A stretch of DNA of 64,000 bases from Manduca sexta (lineage: Eukaryota; Arthropoda; Insecta; Lepidoptera; Sphingidae). The translations under genes were made by a program, and so were the position numbers. Below are positions 51,701 through 62,107 of the stretch, in pieces (the first letter of the stretch is position 1; each line of letters begins with the position of its first letter). Below the pieces are notes generated by a model that ran no database searches, was not told the origin of the DNA, and saw only the letters and a list, made by a program, of their open reading frames with translations. The stretch is from positions 620,001 through 684,000 of the forward strand of contig NC_051120.1 in assembly GCF_014839805.1 (NCBI RefSeq), in the 5' to 3' direction.

Positions 51701-54700
51701 TCCCTAAATATTCTTGAGACTTACGCGATGATCAATAATTCCAAATTATAGCTATTGCAAAAAACATTATCGCAGTTGCATAATACCTAAGTCTGACTTA
51801 TGTTTGAGCGGCTTCCACGAGTTCATCCACACTGTGATCATTCGGAAACGCTGAGAACACGATCCCGAGCCGGAGGTGTCGTCGGTATGCTGCGCACGCG
51901 CCTCGCTCTATGCGCTAACATCATGCGCTATTTATGTCCTGATACTTCGCCGATTTATGGACGCCCAAATGACTCTATGTTGTTCAAAAGAATTTTAAGT
52001 GACGAAGAGCGCATCTGCTTAGATTTACAATCTTCATATTGTAGGTACGCTGTTGTTTACTTTTCATATTCCGTGCTGCTTTTATTAATTAACTTAAAAG
52101 AAGAAAATCTAATAACTCGGGTCAGGGCAGTCCTCATTTCGTTTCCTGAAAAACTGCGAAGTATCGATTTAAAAATAACTCTGTTTGTTAGGATTGGAAT
52201 TAGTACCTAAGAGAGCAATAAGTAAATCCCTATTAGACCTCATGTCTACCGAAATGCACATGAAGAATAGTCAGTGTTGTCGTTGCATCTCCATATTATG
52301 CCCCCTTCAGTAGTGCAGACGACAATTTATAAATAAATCGACCAGTACTAGAATTAGAATTTACATCGAATTAATAAATATCCATTTGACAGTACATTTG
52401 GATATGTATTATTATTAACGTCGTGGCAGATAGTAAACTTTATTAAAGTCTATGTGCAAAGTTCGTAGGCTGCTGTACTCTGGAGACTCGTAAATTCTTG
52501 GACTCCTACAAAGAAATTATTTTTTAAGTTGGCAAATAACTTGGGAATTCTTTTTGTTTTAATCAATAACACCATGATGAGGGTTGGTATTGTGCTTTTA
52601 ATTATCATTCGGATTGGGCGGATAGTGTAATAAATTAAAATAGATTTTGATATATTCTCACAAGGGAAATTCCTGAGTCATTATAATCTATTTCCTATAA
52701 GAAATATCCAATTTAATTTATGTTCTTTACAAAAGCTGATTAATTAAACGCGTATACGTCCAAACATTGGGCTAATAATAAAGTATGGTCTGAAATTCAG
52801 TGCATATTTTTTGTAGAAGTTGAAGTTCAAGTACAAATCAACAGATGACTGCATTCTGTAACTTAATGTTCAAGTTACATAATTATATCCATAATTAAAT
52901 TGTCTTGGAGAAACGATTTAAATAATTCATAAATGCGCGAAATATTCATTTGTTACCACAACTACCAGCATTTATTGAGGCGTTGATAATAGTGCAGGTT
53001 TACCAATTCTAAATTCTACAATATTCATGTTGAGAGTGGACAAAATGACTTAACATTATATTTTTTATGCATTATATTAATATAATAGCAATTTTATGCA
53101 GCGACGTTTTAGAAGAACTATAAAATTTCCATTTATTGCACAGTCTTCAAAACTCCATAATATTACCAATGGTAATCAACCGTGGTAAATAGCCAATCTA
53201 ACAATTGGACATAATAAGACTTAACATCTTATATCTCAGCATGGCGAGCGCAGTGAAATACCAAACAATATTTTGTAATTCAAGGTGTTAGATGGTGTTT
53301 CTACTGTTTATGGGCAGTCATATCGCTTACCACCAGGCGAACGGCAATCTCCTCTCATTATTCAAATGTATATAATTTGCTTAAAAATATACTGTAATTA
53401 CAGGGTCATTTGGACATTGCATTTCTAAATGGAACCATATACTTACTTATCTTCTTGGAAATAACAACTTTACAAAAATTTATATGAGCCATAGATGTAA
53501 ATGAAAAAAGTGTAAGTTTCGAACAAAATAAATATTAATAAAAAGTAATTATAATTTTACGCGCCTAAAGCCACTACTTACTACTCTAAGAGAATTCGTC
53601 GCAGCGTCAACATCATACTTTCAGTCAGAATTACTCTCACGCTCACGCTATATTCGCTCTAAACTCCATAACGATCAATAAATCAAAAAACTAAAACCAG
53701 GATTTTTGGTAAATATATTCCTTATTAATGGATGTTTTTTGGCACAATGTTAGCAAAGGTGAAGACGAGTATACGGTTTCATTTAGTAACGCAATGTCGT
53801 AATGACTTTATAGATACTCGTATATTGTGGAATTTATTTTATTAAAATAGTTCGTTCCTACCCTAACGTGACCATTTATTTTTCGTCTCAAAACCGGACA
53901 TCGGTCTATTTACGTTAAGTATAGGTTCTCAATGTAAAAAAAACAACACACGCTTTTTAGAAAATTTATACTTCAGCGGTCGAGCGTTGAACGGATGAAA
54001 ATTCGGAAAATCTCATCTTCCCGAACAACTACAAAGATAAATTTTTTACTCATTACTCATCTCATCATTACACACATTTTATTCACTAGAGAAAAGATTC
54101 GTAGGCCTTGTAGTCAAGTAGCAGCCCGGTAGGCTCTTAAATTTTCGCACGTTTTCGAAAAACGGGACAATTTTGTGTCCCCGAGATTTTTGTGAGGACA
54201 CCGGGACAGATTACCGAAAAAAGGGACAGTCCCGTTTAAAACGGGACGTCTGGTCACGTTATCAACAGTGGTTAACAACGCTTAACAGTGTGACAGTATC
54301 TATATATACGCTGATCTTTTTATTACACCGACTGCCTCAGTGGCGTAGTTGTATAGCGTGTGCACTACTATCGCTCTGAGGTCCCGGGTTTGAATCTCGG
54401 GTCAGGCAATGTGATATTGAGGTTTTCTGTTCGGTATCAGCTCGAACTCTGGAATTTATGCTTGATATGTTGGTGATATAGGCTCGCCTTCAATCACGTC
54501 TTGGTACAGGACACATTTGGTGCAATGTAGGTGTCCTGGTTGCGCCGTAGTTTACCCCTTCGGGGATAAGGGCTTGATTTGTGTTTGTTTTGTTTGTCTA
54601 GTATTATTATTAAAGCACTATAATTTCTTACTACTTGTTTTCTTATTCTTACTTTTTTATTTCTTTCTTACTATCTTACTACTTATATTATACTTTATAC

Positions 54701-57700
54701 TTTACACTTATATGTACCTACTGTTTGTTTATAGGACTTACCAATATTATAATGCAAAAGTTTGTGAAAATATTTGTTCGAAGTAAAAGGCAGAAACAAC
54801 TGTATAGATTTGGGTAAAATTTGACACTCAAATAGACCATGCCCCGTAATCGACATCCGTAAACTTATATCGGAATATTACTTTTACCTAAATCGCAGCG
54901 ATTTGTGGAATTTGTAGACATGCTGGCAAAATTTTAGTTTTTTGGAAATATCAAAAATGAAACGAATGACAAAAAAAACGGGATACACCACTAACACATG
55001 AATTAACTAGGTCATATTCAATATATCATATAATACAAAAATCATAAATTTTACCTATGTCATCTCCTCAAAGTATAGCATAGATATATACTCAACAGTA
55101 CGAGCATCAAAGTCTTTTATTGCCGAAACCAAGAGAAGTCTACTAGTCCTACCATAAACATCGGCAGACGACTGAGTGCATATAATTATGTAAATAGTTA
55201 TGTATTTATCGATGTACGAACAAGTAAGCAATGGTTTCGAAGTAATTAAATTCAACACACTTTTTGACTACAAACGCCAAATATTAACATAGACACTTAA
55301 ATTAAACAGAGAAAATAAAATTGTGTTTGCTTGTATTGCATATGAATTGGCGCCAACCGTACATAGGAAATGCTAACGAAAAACAATAAAACACCGTGAT
55401 TTACGACTCATCTAGGCCACACAAGTTTAAGCATTGTAAATGATTTGGTAGATTAATGCGTAGTAGAGTCCACAGTAAATTAGATGTGATACTTGTAATA
55501 CTAAGTAGATGATTGTATAGCGACTCCATTGAGAATTCAGATGGTAATTTGTGGAATTAAATATTTCCCACAGTTACATATGGCTCTAAACCTATGCTAA
55601 AATATATCTTAAAATATAGATATCAATGGTGGGGTTCTTCGGGTGGGGTATTTAGACCCATAATTACGAAGTTTAGGAACAAAATGAGTAATATAGTGAT
55701 TATTATTGTGCATACACCAATAGAATCGGTCACTTCTTGTTTTGCAGCCAGTTTTTATCCACCGCACCTCACTACCTAACAATTTTAATATAAACACAGA
55801 CTGACATATAGATTTTAAGGACATTTAAAGATTAATCAGCTGTTGTTGGTATTAAAAAATATTCCGCGGTATTTCAATCGCTTTTATATGTTTTGTGGGT
55901 ATTGAATATTGTCAGTATATGAATAGCCTTGAGTCTTCGCTCGTGTATGTCTGTGGATGCACCTTCCGGTTTACAAGAAGAGCAGTTCGCACACACATCC
56001 TTTGCCCTCTGTCTACCGTCTGGTAAGGGGTGACTGTCGCAGTAATTATGTCGGTCTACTTGATTACACATGCAAGTGAGAACACTAACGTAGTAGAGCC
56101 GCTGCAAGCTCGGTTTTGTCTACATCATGAATGGGTTGAACAGAAAACATTATTGTTGCGTTTTATAGAATCATTTGGATTGCCGCAACCCCAACATTCC
56201 GTTAGCTTAGTAGGTATAGTATGTGACACGGTGCCGTCTACGTACCATCAACTTGTTTATGGACCTTTTGTTATAAAAATCAATTCCATGTGCGCCGTCA
56301 ACATAAAACAATGACTATTACTCTATCGATCTATTCACGGGTACTATATCAAGCGTATGTTATATTGTCCGATAAGCCATCAATATGCGCTTCACGTACA
56401 AACATTGGCGAAAATATTTCATTGTTTCATTAAAGGCATTGGAATAAAAGTGCGATTTTATTCATATGAGTCAATTGATCGGTATCATGGACACTAAATC
56501 CTCCGCGCAATAACAATTGAGTGGTAAACAAATCTACATGAGTTCCTTGTTTTGCGCGATGCTTACGACATTGTTGGATTACACCTTGGGACGGATATGT
56601 CGCATAAGCTCGGCGAAGTTATTGCACTAGTCGCGAATCTTGCTTCTATGTAATATAAAGTATGTAAATATATTAGTTTCAAGGAGACTATGGTCAGTTT
56701 AATTTCTGTGCATTATGATGCTTAAAATCTAGCTTTGGAGACAATCTAACGAGCGCATAGTAAAGGCCCTTAAAAAAGTAAGCAAATTATTTATCTTCTT
56801 ATTGAGTTATAAAAAATACATTATAGTCGATATGCACCGAGGTAAAACCTGTTACTAACAAAGTTTTTCCTGCGGCAACACTCCATCATTACTTCTTATG
56901 TATAACGTCCGATCATAGGCGCTTCTTAAGCTTGTAATAATGTAATGCATGATTATCTGAGCATCTATGACCGAAGGACACGTGGCGCGAGGAACTCTTT
57001 TACATTGCAGTCTCACGACACGCTTACACAGAATAACAATGATACACTTTTATTGCTTTATGATTTTCAAACAAAAAAAAATAAAAGTATTACATACGTA
57101 GTCTTTACTCCAAACTAAAATTCATGGTTGTGGACAACACGTAGATTTGAACACACATAATATGTAACTGTAGGTCGCATTAACATTTATCTTCGTACGT
57201 ATCGACCAGCTCACCAAGGTAGAGCTTCTATCAACAATGTAGAATAAGTAGTACTGACTTAAATTACATAGAATGCACCAGACTTGCCAGTAGGTGCACT
57301 ATAGTTTTTTTATGAATGAAAATAGCGCCATAGTTATGCAAAAGCCTCCGAAAATCAGAGCTGTCGCTACTAGCTGTGGAGCTAACCGTCTAAACTACTA
57401 CTCAAAATTTCAATATCTTTTATCCGATTCCTTTGTCGTACCCAGCAAGAGCGCAGTAATCCCAGCACGCGCCAGCGAGCTGATACCACGATACGTGGCC
57501 CGAGTGGTAATAACCACCATCGCCGCTGAATGTTTCGTTTAATGAGCCGTCAGAAGTGAACTATTCTGATGTCAATATCGAATTGTTCTGTAACAGGGCC
57601 GTTGTTAAAGCGCGTACTTTGAGGGTTAATTACCTCCCTAAAATATTCCAAAAGGAGACTATTTGGCTTATATAGATATTTTAGAAAGAAGTTTCAGTTT

Positions 57701-60700
57701 TATCTTTATAATATTATGAATTAGGTTTTAAATTTTAAATTTATTATAACTTATTAAAGATGTCAATACTATCAATACTGATATCAATACTTTGTAATTC
57801 ATGTTGTTCCTATTGTTTGAGCCGGTCCGTATTGCTTAGCATCAGGCGAACGGCTAGCTCGTCTCGTTATTCAAAGCAACAAAAAACAATTCAAATTACG
57901 CATTCCAATTTAAATTACGCGGGACGCGTAAACGTTTTACATATAATTCCAGCGACCATTGGTACGCACAGTTTCTTTCGTTAATCATTACATCATCACA
58001 AATTAAGTAACTACGCCGTGATACATTAAATAAATTTGTAAAACCTTACTAAAATCTGATTCCTACATTCCTGATTTTTTCCACCCCAGGCGGTTCCTGA
58101 CAACGGACCTGCAAGTTCACACCTCACAATAGCACAACGCTCCCCGCATTACAAATACTTGTTTAGATCATGTAAACTATGGGAAATTATACATAAGAAT
58201 AATACTTTATCGGTGTTCAATCACGATGCGTATGGTGTTGCGTTGATGCGTGTGGTGTTGGAATAAATCTCTCGCGTCGATCGCACATTTAAATAATTAC
58301 TGCGCGAGCATGTCTTACGCAAGTTGGATATAGAAATACTACGGCGATGATTTTATCATTTTTACTCAGTGTAATTCCTTCGCTTCTTCATGATGTTATC
58401 TATCGCTACGCCCACTATGCTAACTTGTTATTTATTAAGAGCCCTCACGAGTCGCGATGGCGTCCGTGCAACGCGTAAAAAGTACATAATCAGCTCTGGA
58501 ATACCTTAGATCTTAGGCAAGGCGCCAAACATTACACACGTGTAAGTTACAAACTACTCTGCAGTAAAATAAGAGATATAAACCTGTATAAATATTTAAT
58601 TGTAAAGGACGAAACGTTACAAAATCAAATGCTTAATAGGTAAAAACTTATCCCTGCGTTGTTTTCTTTTGTGAGTTCACGGGAACCCCAAAAATAATTC
58701 AACCGATGTTTAGGTACTTCGCCATTGTCGTAACAAAATATTTTCTCCAAAAAAATAAGAACTAATTATGTACATACCATCTGCGGCAGCCAGCATATCA
58801 TGAAGAGCACGGAGAGCGTCGCCATCAGCCGACTGAAGGCGACCTCCTCGGCGGTGGCGGCGTTGTGGTGCATGGCGTGCAGATTGGTGCCGGAGTTGAG
58901 GCTGCGCTGTCGCTGGCGGCAGCTGCTCTTGGACACGCGCCGCACTACGGGCGCGCCTCCCGCCCGCGGCGCCGTGATCGCGTACAGCGCACGGATCACC
59001 GCCAGGTTGCAGTACACCAGGATCACGCACAGCAGCGTGCCTGAACACAACATTTATTTTATTATCTTTACGATCATTAAAACTAATAAAAATATTTCAT
59101 CCTTCATTATTCGCAAAGTATTCCCCAGAGAACGCCTTAAATTAAACAGCAGCGTGTTTGATGACCTCATAATATTTACAAAATTGAATTTTGATGTAAA
59201 TAATTTGAGGTCTTTTGTTCCCTACTACTATGTGTTGAAATAATAACGTAATTTTCCTCTTAACAATCGACATTTATTTTTGCTTCACAGGATCAGACTA
59301 CTTAATATAAGGAATATTTTTCTCAGTAGTATTCTATTATTTTTTGAGGTGCCAATAAATCCTTATTGAAATCAACACAACACAAACTTTCATTCTGCTG
59401 CATGTGCATTATGGTTTTACAATAATACGTTCTAGTACGTTCTATTTTAGCCCCAATCCTAACACGCATTAGACGGTGGTTCATGTTCGCCGCACCTTGC
59501 TCTACGGCCACTAACCGCCTTCTCTACGACCTTTTCTGTTGCCAATATTAATTAAAACCTTGGCCATTCGGTTTCTTGTTTACAATAATAACTAACAAAG
59601 TATTAAACAGTTCCAAAACGTACATCGGCGCGCAGCAAAATAATATTTAATAAGACGCAGTTTTCATAAATACCAGACGCCATTTCCTTTATATTTTGTT
59701 TGCCGGATACATCACTACCGGTGCAATGTTTCCTGCCGTTAATATAAACTGCGATTATAATAGTTAAACAATAATTTCCTTAAAGATACACTTCAACAAT
59801 CTTGTTAGAAATTACATCGATATTAACATATCTTTGTGTATTTTTCTCTGCAGTTAGAATGTAAACGCGCTAACTGCCCATTTACTTATAATTAAGACGT
59901 AATTTCCCCTCAACATTTCGATAATATCTCGTGGGTACAAAACACAAATATAAAGTAGATAATAGTAATGGGTATCTTGTTTGTCTGATGCTAACTCTTG
60001 GAGTCGCGTCCAACTTGTCTCGAGCTTAATTTATCAGCACCGCATTAAGGAACGTTGCTACCATTTTGACTCTCGTATTTTTACTGATGGTATAAGCAAG
60101 ATTTTGGTGTTTTCCATCATTGCACAATTACAGTATAGTCAGTTGTCACTAGTTAATCCGTATTAAAAATATTTTGTAGTTATTCTACATAATGTAATGA
60201 TGATAATGGATCTAGATGATGGATGTCCAATATTGTAGTAAATAATAACATTAAAAATTACTTAAGAAATAACTGGCATAACTGAGTTAAGCATTTCAAT
60301 ATTGTCAGGGGTCTCCAAACTAGGCGATGCCTGTATCTTGGGATACCTATAATGAGAGTGTCAAAAACTTATGAGTAGCCGACAAAGCAAGTCGCGTATT
60401 GTTTGCCACGTTGTTTCTTTATCCACATATGAAATATGTAAGCAATTTCGTTCAAATAATTATTACAGTCACGAAACACTTCAATTATTAATCTCATTAC
60501 GTGTAGACAACAAACGTCCCATCTACATAATAATAACGAATTTACACACAATCTCAACAATGCCATTCAACGATAAACTATATAAAAATTCCACCACGTT
60601 TACGGCCAAACAAATCACTACCACACACATTGAACCTGAGTACGTGCCCGTAATTTGCCGATTACTACAATGGCAGCAATGTTTGGCGTTTTATTGTTAT

Positions 60701-61794
60701 CTTTGCGGCGGTGTCAATAAACCTATTGATTATCCACTCGGTGACAGCCTGAAACTTGACAGTGACGGTGCCTGCTAGAGAGACTAACTGGGCGAGATGC
60801 CAGCGATACAGGATAAGTAGGAGACGACACATTGCCGCCACGTGCATGTGTTGAACGCTCCATGCCAAAATAATGTGTTGTGTTGTGAAGATTTCTATTA
60901 AAAACTAAAATTAACTAACAACATTGTCTATTTTCTTTCTGGATTTAGATTTTATGTTTGATCTGGCCATAATTTAGCTCTGCAATAGGTTCATTATTAA
61001 TAACGACAAATATTATCGAGTTTGCATATCGCTATTCTAACTTTACGTTTGATTATATTCCTAAAAATATTATAAAAGAGCCGTAGATTAGGAAACTTAC
61101 TAATCTACGGCTACTCTAATAAATAAACCCCGTTTATTGTTCTGAATTTATTGTGCTTAATAATCCTCAGTACTCAAAATGAAGACTTTATTAAACCAAT
61201 ATTTACGACGCATTAATATAATATTCTATAAAGCTACAGCTTCAACACATATCAGCAAACTGAAATCGCAAATATCTAGACAATCTGACAAAGAAGTAAT
61301 AAAACGAAGTGTGACATCTTTGGACGAACCGGAATTAAAGACTCTTCTGAGAGATGAATTGAAGATTGAGGGCGGTGCTGGAGTTCTCTTTGAAAATGTT
61401 TATCTGATATGTGTGTACATTACTTATATGTACATTTAGAATTGAAATTTTACTATACAACGTCTTGAGGAGTGCAGTTTACAATTAAATAAATAATAAA
61501 TGATAAGAATTAGTACCATCTCCATCATGAGAAGGATATTGGCTCAATAAAGAACCGATGCATAGATCATTTCTCTGCCTACTTAAGCTTTAAAGATTAT
61601 GGCGACTTACCAAAAATGACATAGAACACAGCATAAATAAAGTCCGTGGTGGTCACAGCCTCCCTGTACCGCAAGCAGCGGCCCTGTTTCTCGTCATAAT
61701 AGAGCCCCAGGCCGAAGACCGGTGCGCACGTCAGTATGGCCGCCCAAAACCACGACACGAGCAGCGCCGTGCGGATCACATAGTATGTCACTTG
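45423..61794 (-). CDS. Class A GPCR, C-terminal four exons, possible prostanoid-receptor-like
   Basis: Coding exons in transcription order: 61611-61794, 58778-59040, 47970-48158 and 45423-45710. All junctions keep phase and give 307 residues from TM4 to the stop. TM4 (RTALLVSWFWAAILTCAPVF), an extracellular loop with a single cysteine (GRCLRY), TM5 (AVFYVIFG-TLLCVILVYCNL), a basic third intracellular loop, TM6 with the class A motif CWLP, and TM7 with DPILY (a variant of NPxxY) are all readable, followed by helix 8 and a 100-residue tail. TM1-TM3 with the DRY motif are upstream and not seen, probably beyond the right edge. The loop and TM7 wording reminds me of insect PGE2-receptor-like proteins (fly CG7497 type), but that subfamily is uncertain. 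Ligand and G-protein coupling cannot be read from the sequence. The introns are large and host many repeats. Confidence 0.85.
45711..46341 (-). other. GPCR intron part with LINE tail
   Basis: This part of the last intron holds a small CA-rich stretch (45893-45920) and the 3' end of a retroposon at 46040-46197. I see no other feature. Confidence 0.5.
46040..46197 (+). repeat. 3' end of a LINE with (TTTGAA)n tail
   Basis: The unit 'gccgtgcccgacagggtcc..attgtggagtgcaataaaa' runs into six TTTGAA repeats and then an A run. I recognise this as the end of lepidopteran non-LTR retroposons that carry a TTTGAA simple-repeat tail. Only the last 150 bases are present, so it is a severely truncated insertion. 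The hexamer run will be polymorphic. Confidence 0.65.
46342..47645 (+). mobile_element. Tc1/mariner-group transposon, DD37D (maT-like), defective
   Basis: A 1304-bp element. The left terminal repeat CTTAGTCTGGCCATAAATAC matches the right-end reverse complement CCTAGTCTTGCCATAAATAT, and both ends are flanked by TA (46340-46341 and 47646-47647), as expected of this superfamily. The single transposase gene is broken by two frameshifts. The element sits inside the last GPCR intron, antisense to the host gene. Confidence 0.92.
46484..47522 (+). pseudogene. Tc1/mariner transposase, two frameshifts
   Basis: The likely start is ATG 46484 (MVWGDKENRIAVIALHKVGM), with N-terminal helix-turn-helix DNA-binding segments. 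The frame breaks near 46647-46652 (one A missing in a run) and again near 47111-47122 (one G missing), so three partial ORFs cover the gene to the stop at 47522. Catalytic acidic residues are visible as FTDEK, QQDSAPGHK and SSPDLNPLDYDLW. I count 37 residues between the second and third aspartates, which fits DD37D elements (maT type) rather than DD34E Tc1 or DD34D mariner. No functional transposase can be made from this copy. Confidence 0.88.
47735..47935 (-). repeat. tRNA-derived SINE, family B
   Basis: On the minus strand it shows the family B order with a diverged head ('cttcagtgaggaagtt'), a B-box-like block, then 'gatattggggttttctgcttagtatcat', 'ggccataggctcgcccctatgacatca' and the 3' end. 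It lies immediately downstream of the GPCR TM7 exon in the intron. Confidence 0.65.
47970..48158 (-). CDS. GPCR exon: TM7 and helix 8
   Basis: It continues in phase 0 from CWLPQM as VTSALYLSLHPSKWIRLSPL, then LMLLNYVLDPILYVLMRQRR and a cysteine-containing stretch (LCHSIAHCFKR). The donor is the weak GTTCGT at 47969-47964, chosen because it keeps phase with the next exon and ends the exon in CGG. Confidence 0.85.
48159..49239 (-). other. GPCR intron, left part
   Basis: It contains a 24-base tandem duplication (48167-48213) next to the TM7 acceptor and a GC-rich repeat-like fragment at about 49070-49180. I see no exon. Confidence 0.5.
49240..49370 (-). repeat. tRNA-derived SINE, family A, 3' part
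   Basis: On the minus strand it reads 'gtgtgaagtctaccaatccgcactaggccaacgtggtggactaaggcctaatccctctcagtagtagaggaggcccgtgctcagcagtgggcaagtatataatacagggctgat' and ends in an (ATT)n tail at 49240-49258. It abuts the LINE fragment that follows, so one interrupted the other or both share an insertion site. Confidence 0.75.
49375..50948 (+). mobile_element. CR1/Jockey-group LINE, 5'-truncated and internally deleted
   Basis: A reverse transcriptase frame (49402-50511) is followed by a stop, a short in-frame remnant (VTGALRALYRFKNFLP), an internal loss with a GTAT microsatellite (50694-50745), and a 3' end 'gagaatgccttcggcattaagtccgcc' finishing in (AATA)n at 50922-50947. It lies antisense in the GPCR intron. 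I saw no clear target duplication because a SINE adjoins the 5' side. Confidence 0.82.
49402..50511 (+). pseudogene. LINE reverse transcriptase fragment
   Basis: About 369 codons of reverse transcriptase. Visible blocks are FRPISILPFLSKVLE, LQSGFRPGHSTVSALL, LVDFSDAFNTVSYDLL, GSGVPQGGILSPLLFSIFIN, the catalytic YADDLQIY and the thumb-region HIKRWADCFGLTVNPKKCQA. The endonuclease domain is missing. A TAA at 50509 interrupts the frame where related proteins continue, and the C-terminal region is then lost. The style of the blocks fits CR1 or Jockey-superfamily elements; I cannot choose between them. Confidence 0.85.
50949..53270 (-). other. GPCR intron, middle part, no recognised exon
   Basis: It contains repeat fragments at 51060-51160 and 51195-51300 and an unrecognised 136-codon plus-strand ORF at 51800-52210 that is antisense to the GPCR. 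Otherwise it is AT-rich and featureless. Confidence 0.45.
51195..51300 (+). repeat. Fragment of a dispersed LINE-type repeat, 3' end
   Basis: The block 'tgtgccaaattccatccgaaaccgttcagtagtttcacgttcataaa' is a diverged version of the RTE-like tail also seen at 33120-33325. It is short and non-coding. Confidence 0.5.
53271..53366 (+). repeat. Unclassified dispersed repeat, copy 1
   Basis: It shares with 63836-63961 (reverse complement) the order 'tttgtaattcaaggtgtt', 'gtgtttct.ctgtttatgggc.gtc.tatcgcttaccacc.ggcgaa.ggcaa' and 'tct.attcaaa'. Further copies are at 57791-57890 and 63075-63160. The unit is about 100 bp and has no coding potential or obvious TIRs. Confidence 0.7.
53866..54259. mobile_element. 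Candidate TIR element with TA duplication
   Basis: The ends are ACGTGACCA (53866) and its reverse complement TGGTCACGT (to 54259), each flanked by TA. Inside the right end are 'gggacagtcccgttttaaaacgggac' palindromic blocks, known to me from non-autonomous elements in many invertebrates. It has no transposase. The TIR visible at the very ends is only about 9-11 bp, so the boundaries are moderately sure. Confidence 0.55.
54326..54600 (+). repeat. tRNA-derived SINE, family B, most complete copy
   Basis: It begins 'actgcctcagtggcgtagttgtat' (A box), with 'ctgaggtcccgggtttgaatctcggg' (B box), then 'gtgatattgaggttttctgttcggtatcag', 'ataggctcgcc' and a 3' end 'gtcctggttgcgccgtagtttaccccttcggggataagg' followed by ATT repeats. 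It is the best reference in the window for family B. Confidence 0.72.
54601..57790 (-). other. GPCR intron, no recognised exon
   Basis: AT-rich intron sequence with short chance ORFs on both strands. I recognise no gene, RNA or repeat of known type here. Confidence 0.45.
57791..57890 (+). repeat. Unclassified dispersed repeat, copy 2
   Basis: It carries 'tttgtaattcatgttgttcctattgttt', 'tattgcttagcatcaggcgaacggctagctcgtctcgttattcaaagcaac', matching the other three copies. It lies in the same GPCR intron as copy 1. Confidence 0.7.
57891..58777 (-). other. GPCR intron next to the TM6 exon
   Basis: I see no recognisable feature apart from the donor of the TM6 exon at 58777-58772. The sequence is AT-rich with a slightly GC-richer patch near 58440-58520. 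Confidence 0.45.
58778..59040 (-). CDS. GPCR exon: TM5 end, third intracellular loop, TM6
   Basis: Acceptor GTTCAG, donor GTATGT after ATG. It encodes TLLCVILVYCNLAVIRALY, a loop of about 50 residues rich in Arg, Ser and His (RRVSKSSCRQRQR), and TM6 with FMICWLPQM. It is markedly GC-rich compared with the flanking introns. Confidence 0.87.
61080..61111. repeat. Perfect 11-bp inverted repeat (hairpin)
   Basis: GCCGTAGATTA and its exact reverse complement TAATCTACGGC are separated by 10 bases (ggaaacttac). RNA from either strand could form a stable small hairpin. It may be a relic of a TIR element; I find no larger arms around it. Confidence 0.8.
61179..61439 (+). CDS. Possible coding ORF or exon, unrecognised
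   Basis: An 86-codon ORF in the GPCR intron, antisense to it. The first 40 residues are rich in Arg, Lys, Ser and Thr with almost no acid, like a mitochondrial presequence. The next part (SLDEPELKTLLRDELKIEGG) is polar and acidic like a real protein helix, and the last 15 residues turn hydrophobic and low-complexity, suggesting read-through into intron. A GT after FEN (about 61396) could be a donor. I recognise no family. ORFs of this size are common by chance, so support is weak. Confidence 0.2.
   Translation: MKTLLNQYLRRINIIFYKATASTHISKLKSQISRQSDKEVIKRSVTSLDEPELKTLLRDELKIEGGAGVLFENVYLICVYITYMYI
61611..61794 (-). CDS. GPCR exon: TM4, second extracellular loop, start of TM5
   Basis: The acceptor GTTGCAG precedes CAAGTGACATAC, and the exon ends in TTTTG with the strong donor GTAAGT. 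It encodes QVTYYVIRTALLVSWFWAAI onward, with the disulphide-competent cysteine in the loop. The exon leaves one base (G) that forms Gly with the next exon. Confidence 0.85.
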
Positions 61795-62107
61795 CTGCAA
61801 CAATCAGATCGGATTAGCCGTGAGCTTCACTGACTCCTTACTTTCACGGGTTAATAAGTTGTGGATTGAGATAACAGGCAGTCTTCGAGCAGTTTATTTG
61901 ACACGACACGACTTCTGTCACTTGCGTAAACAGCGTATGTTGCGACCCCATATTGGAGCGAAATAAAACATGTTGGGGATGAATTAGAATAAATTTACCA
62001 GCAGCAAAATATCGTCGCAGAAACTAATAAATGAGGATTCCATAAAGACGGCACGTGTAGTTATTCATAGATTTATAAGAAAAGAAATTTACTTGATATT
62101 AAGATTT

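Larger units (their letters stand above)
59041..61610 (-). other. GPCR intron with hairpin and a small ORF
   Basis: A 2.6-kb intron between the TM5 and TM6 exons. It contains a perfect inverted repeat at 61080-61111 and a protein-like plus-strand ORF at 61179-61439 (both listed), and no other recognisable feature. Confidence 0.45.

Noticed and set aside
51800..52210. 136-codon ORF in the GPCR intron
   Set aside because: The translation has no recognisable domain and the length is near the chance limit for this composition. It is kept only as a remark.
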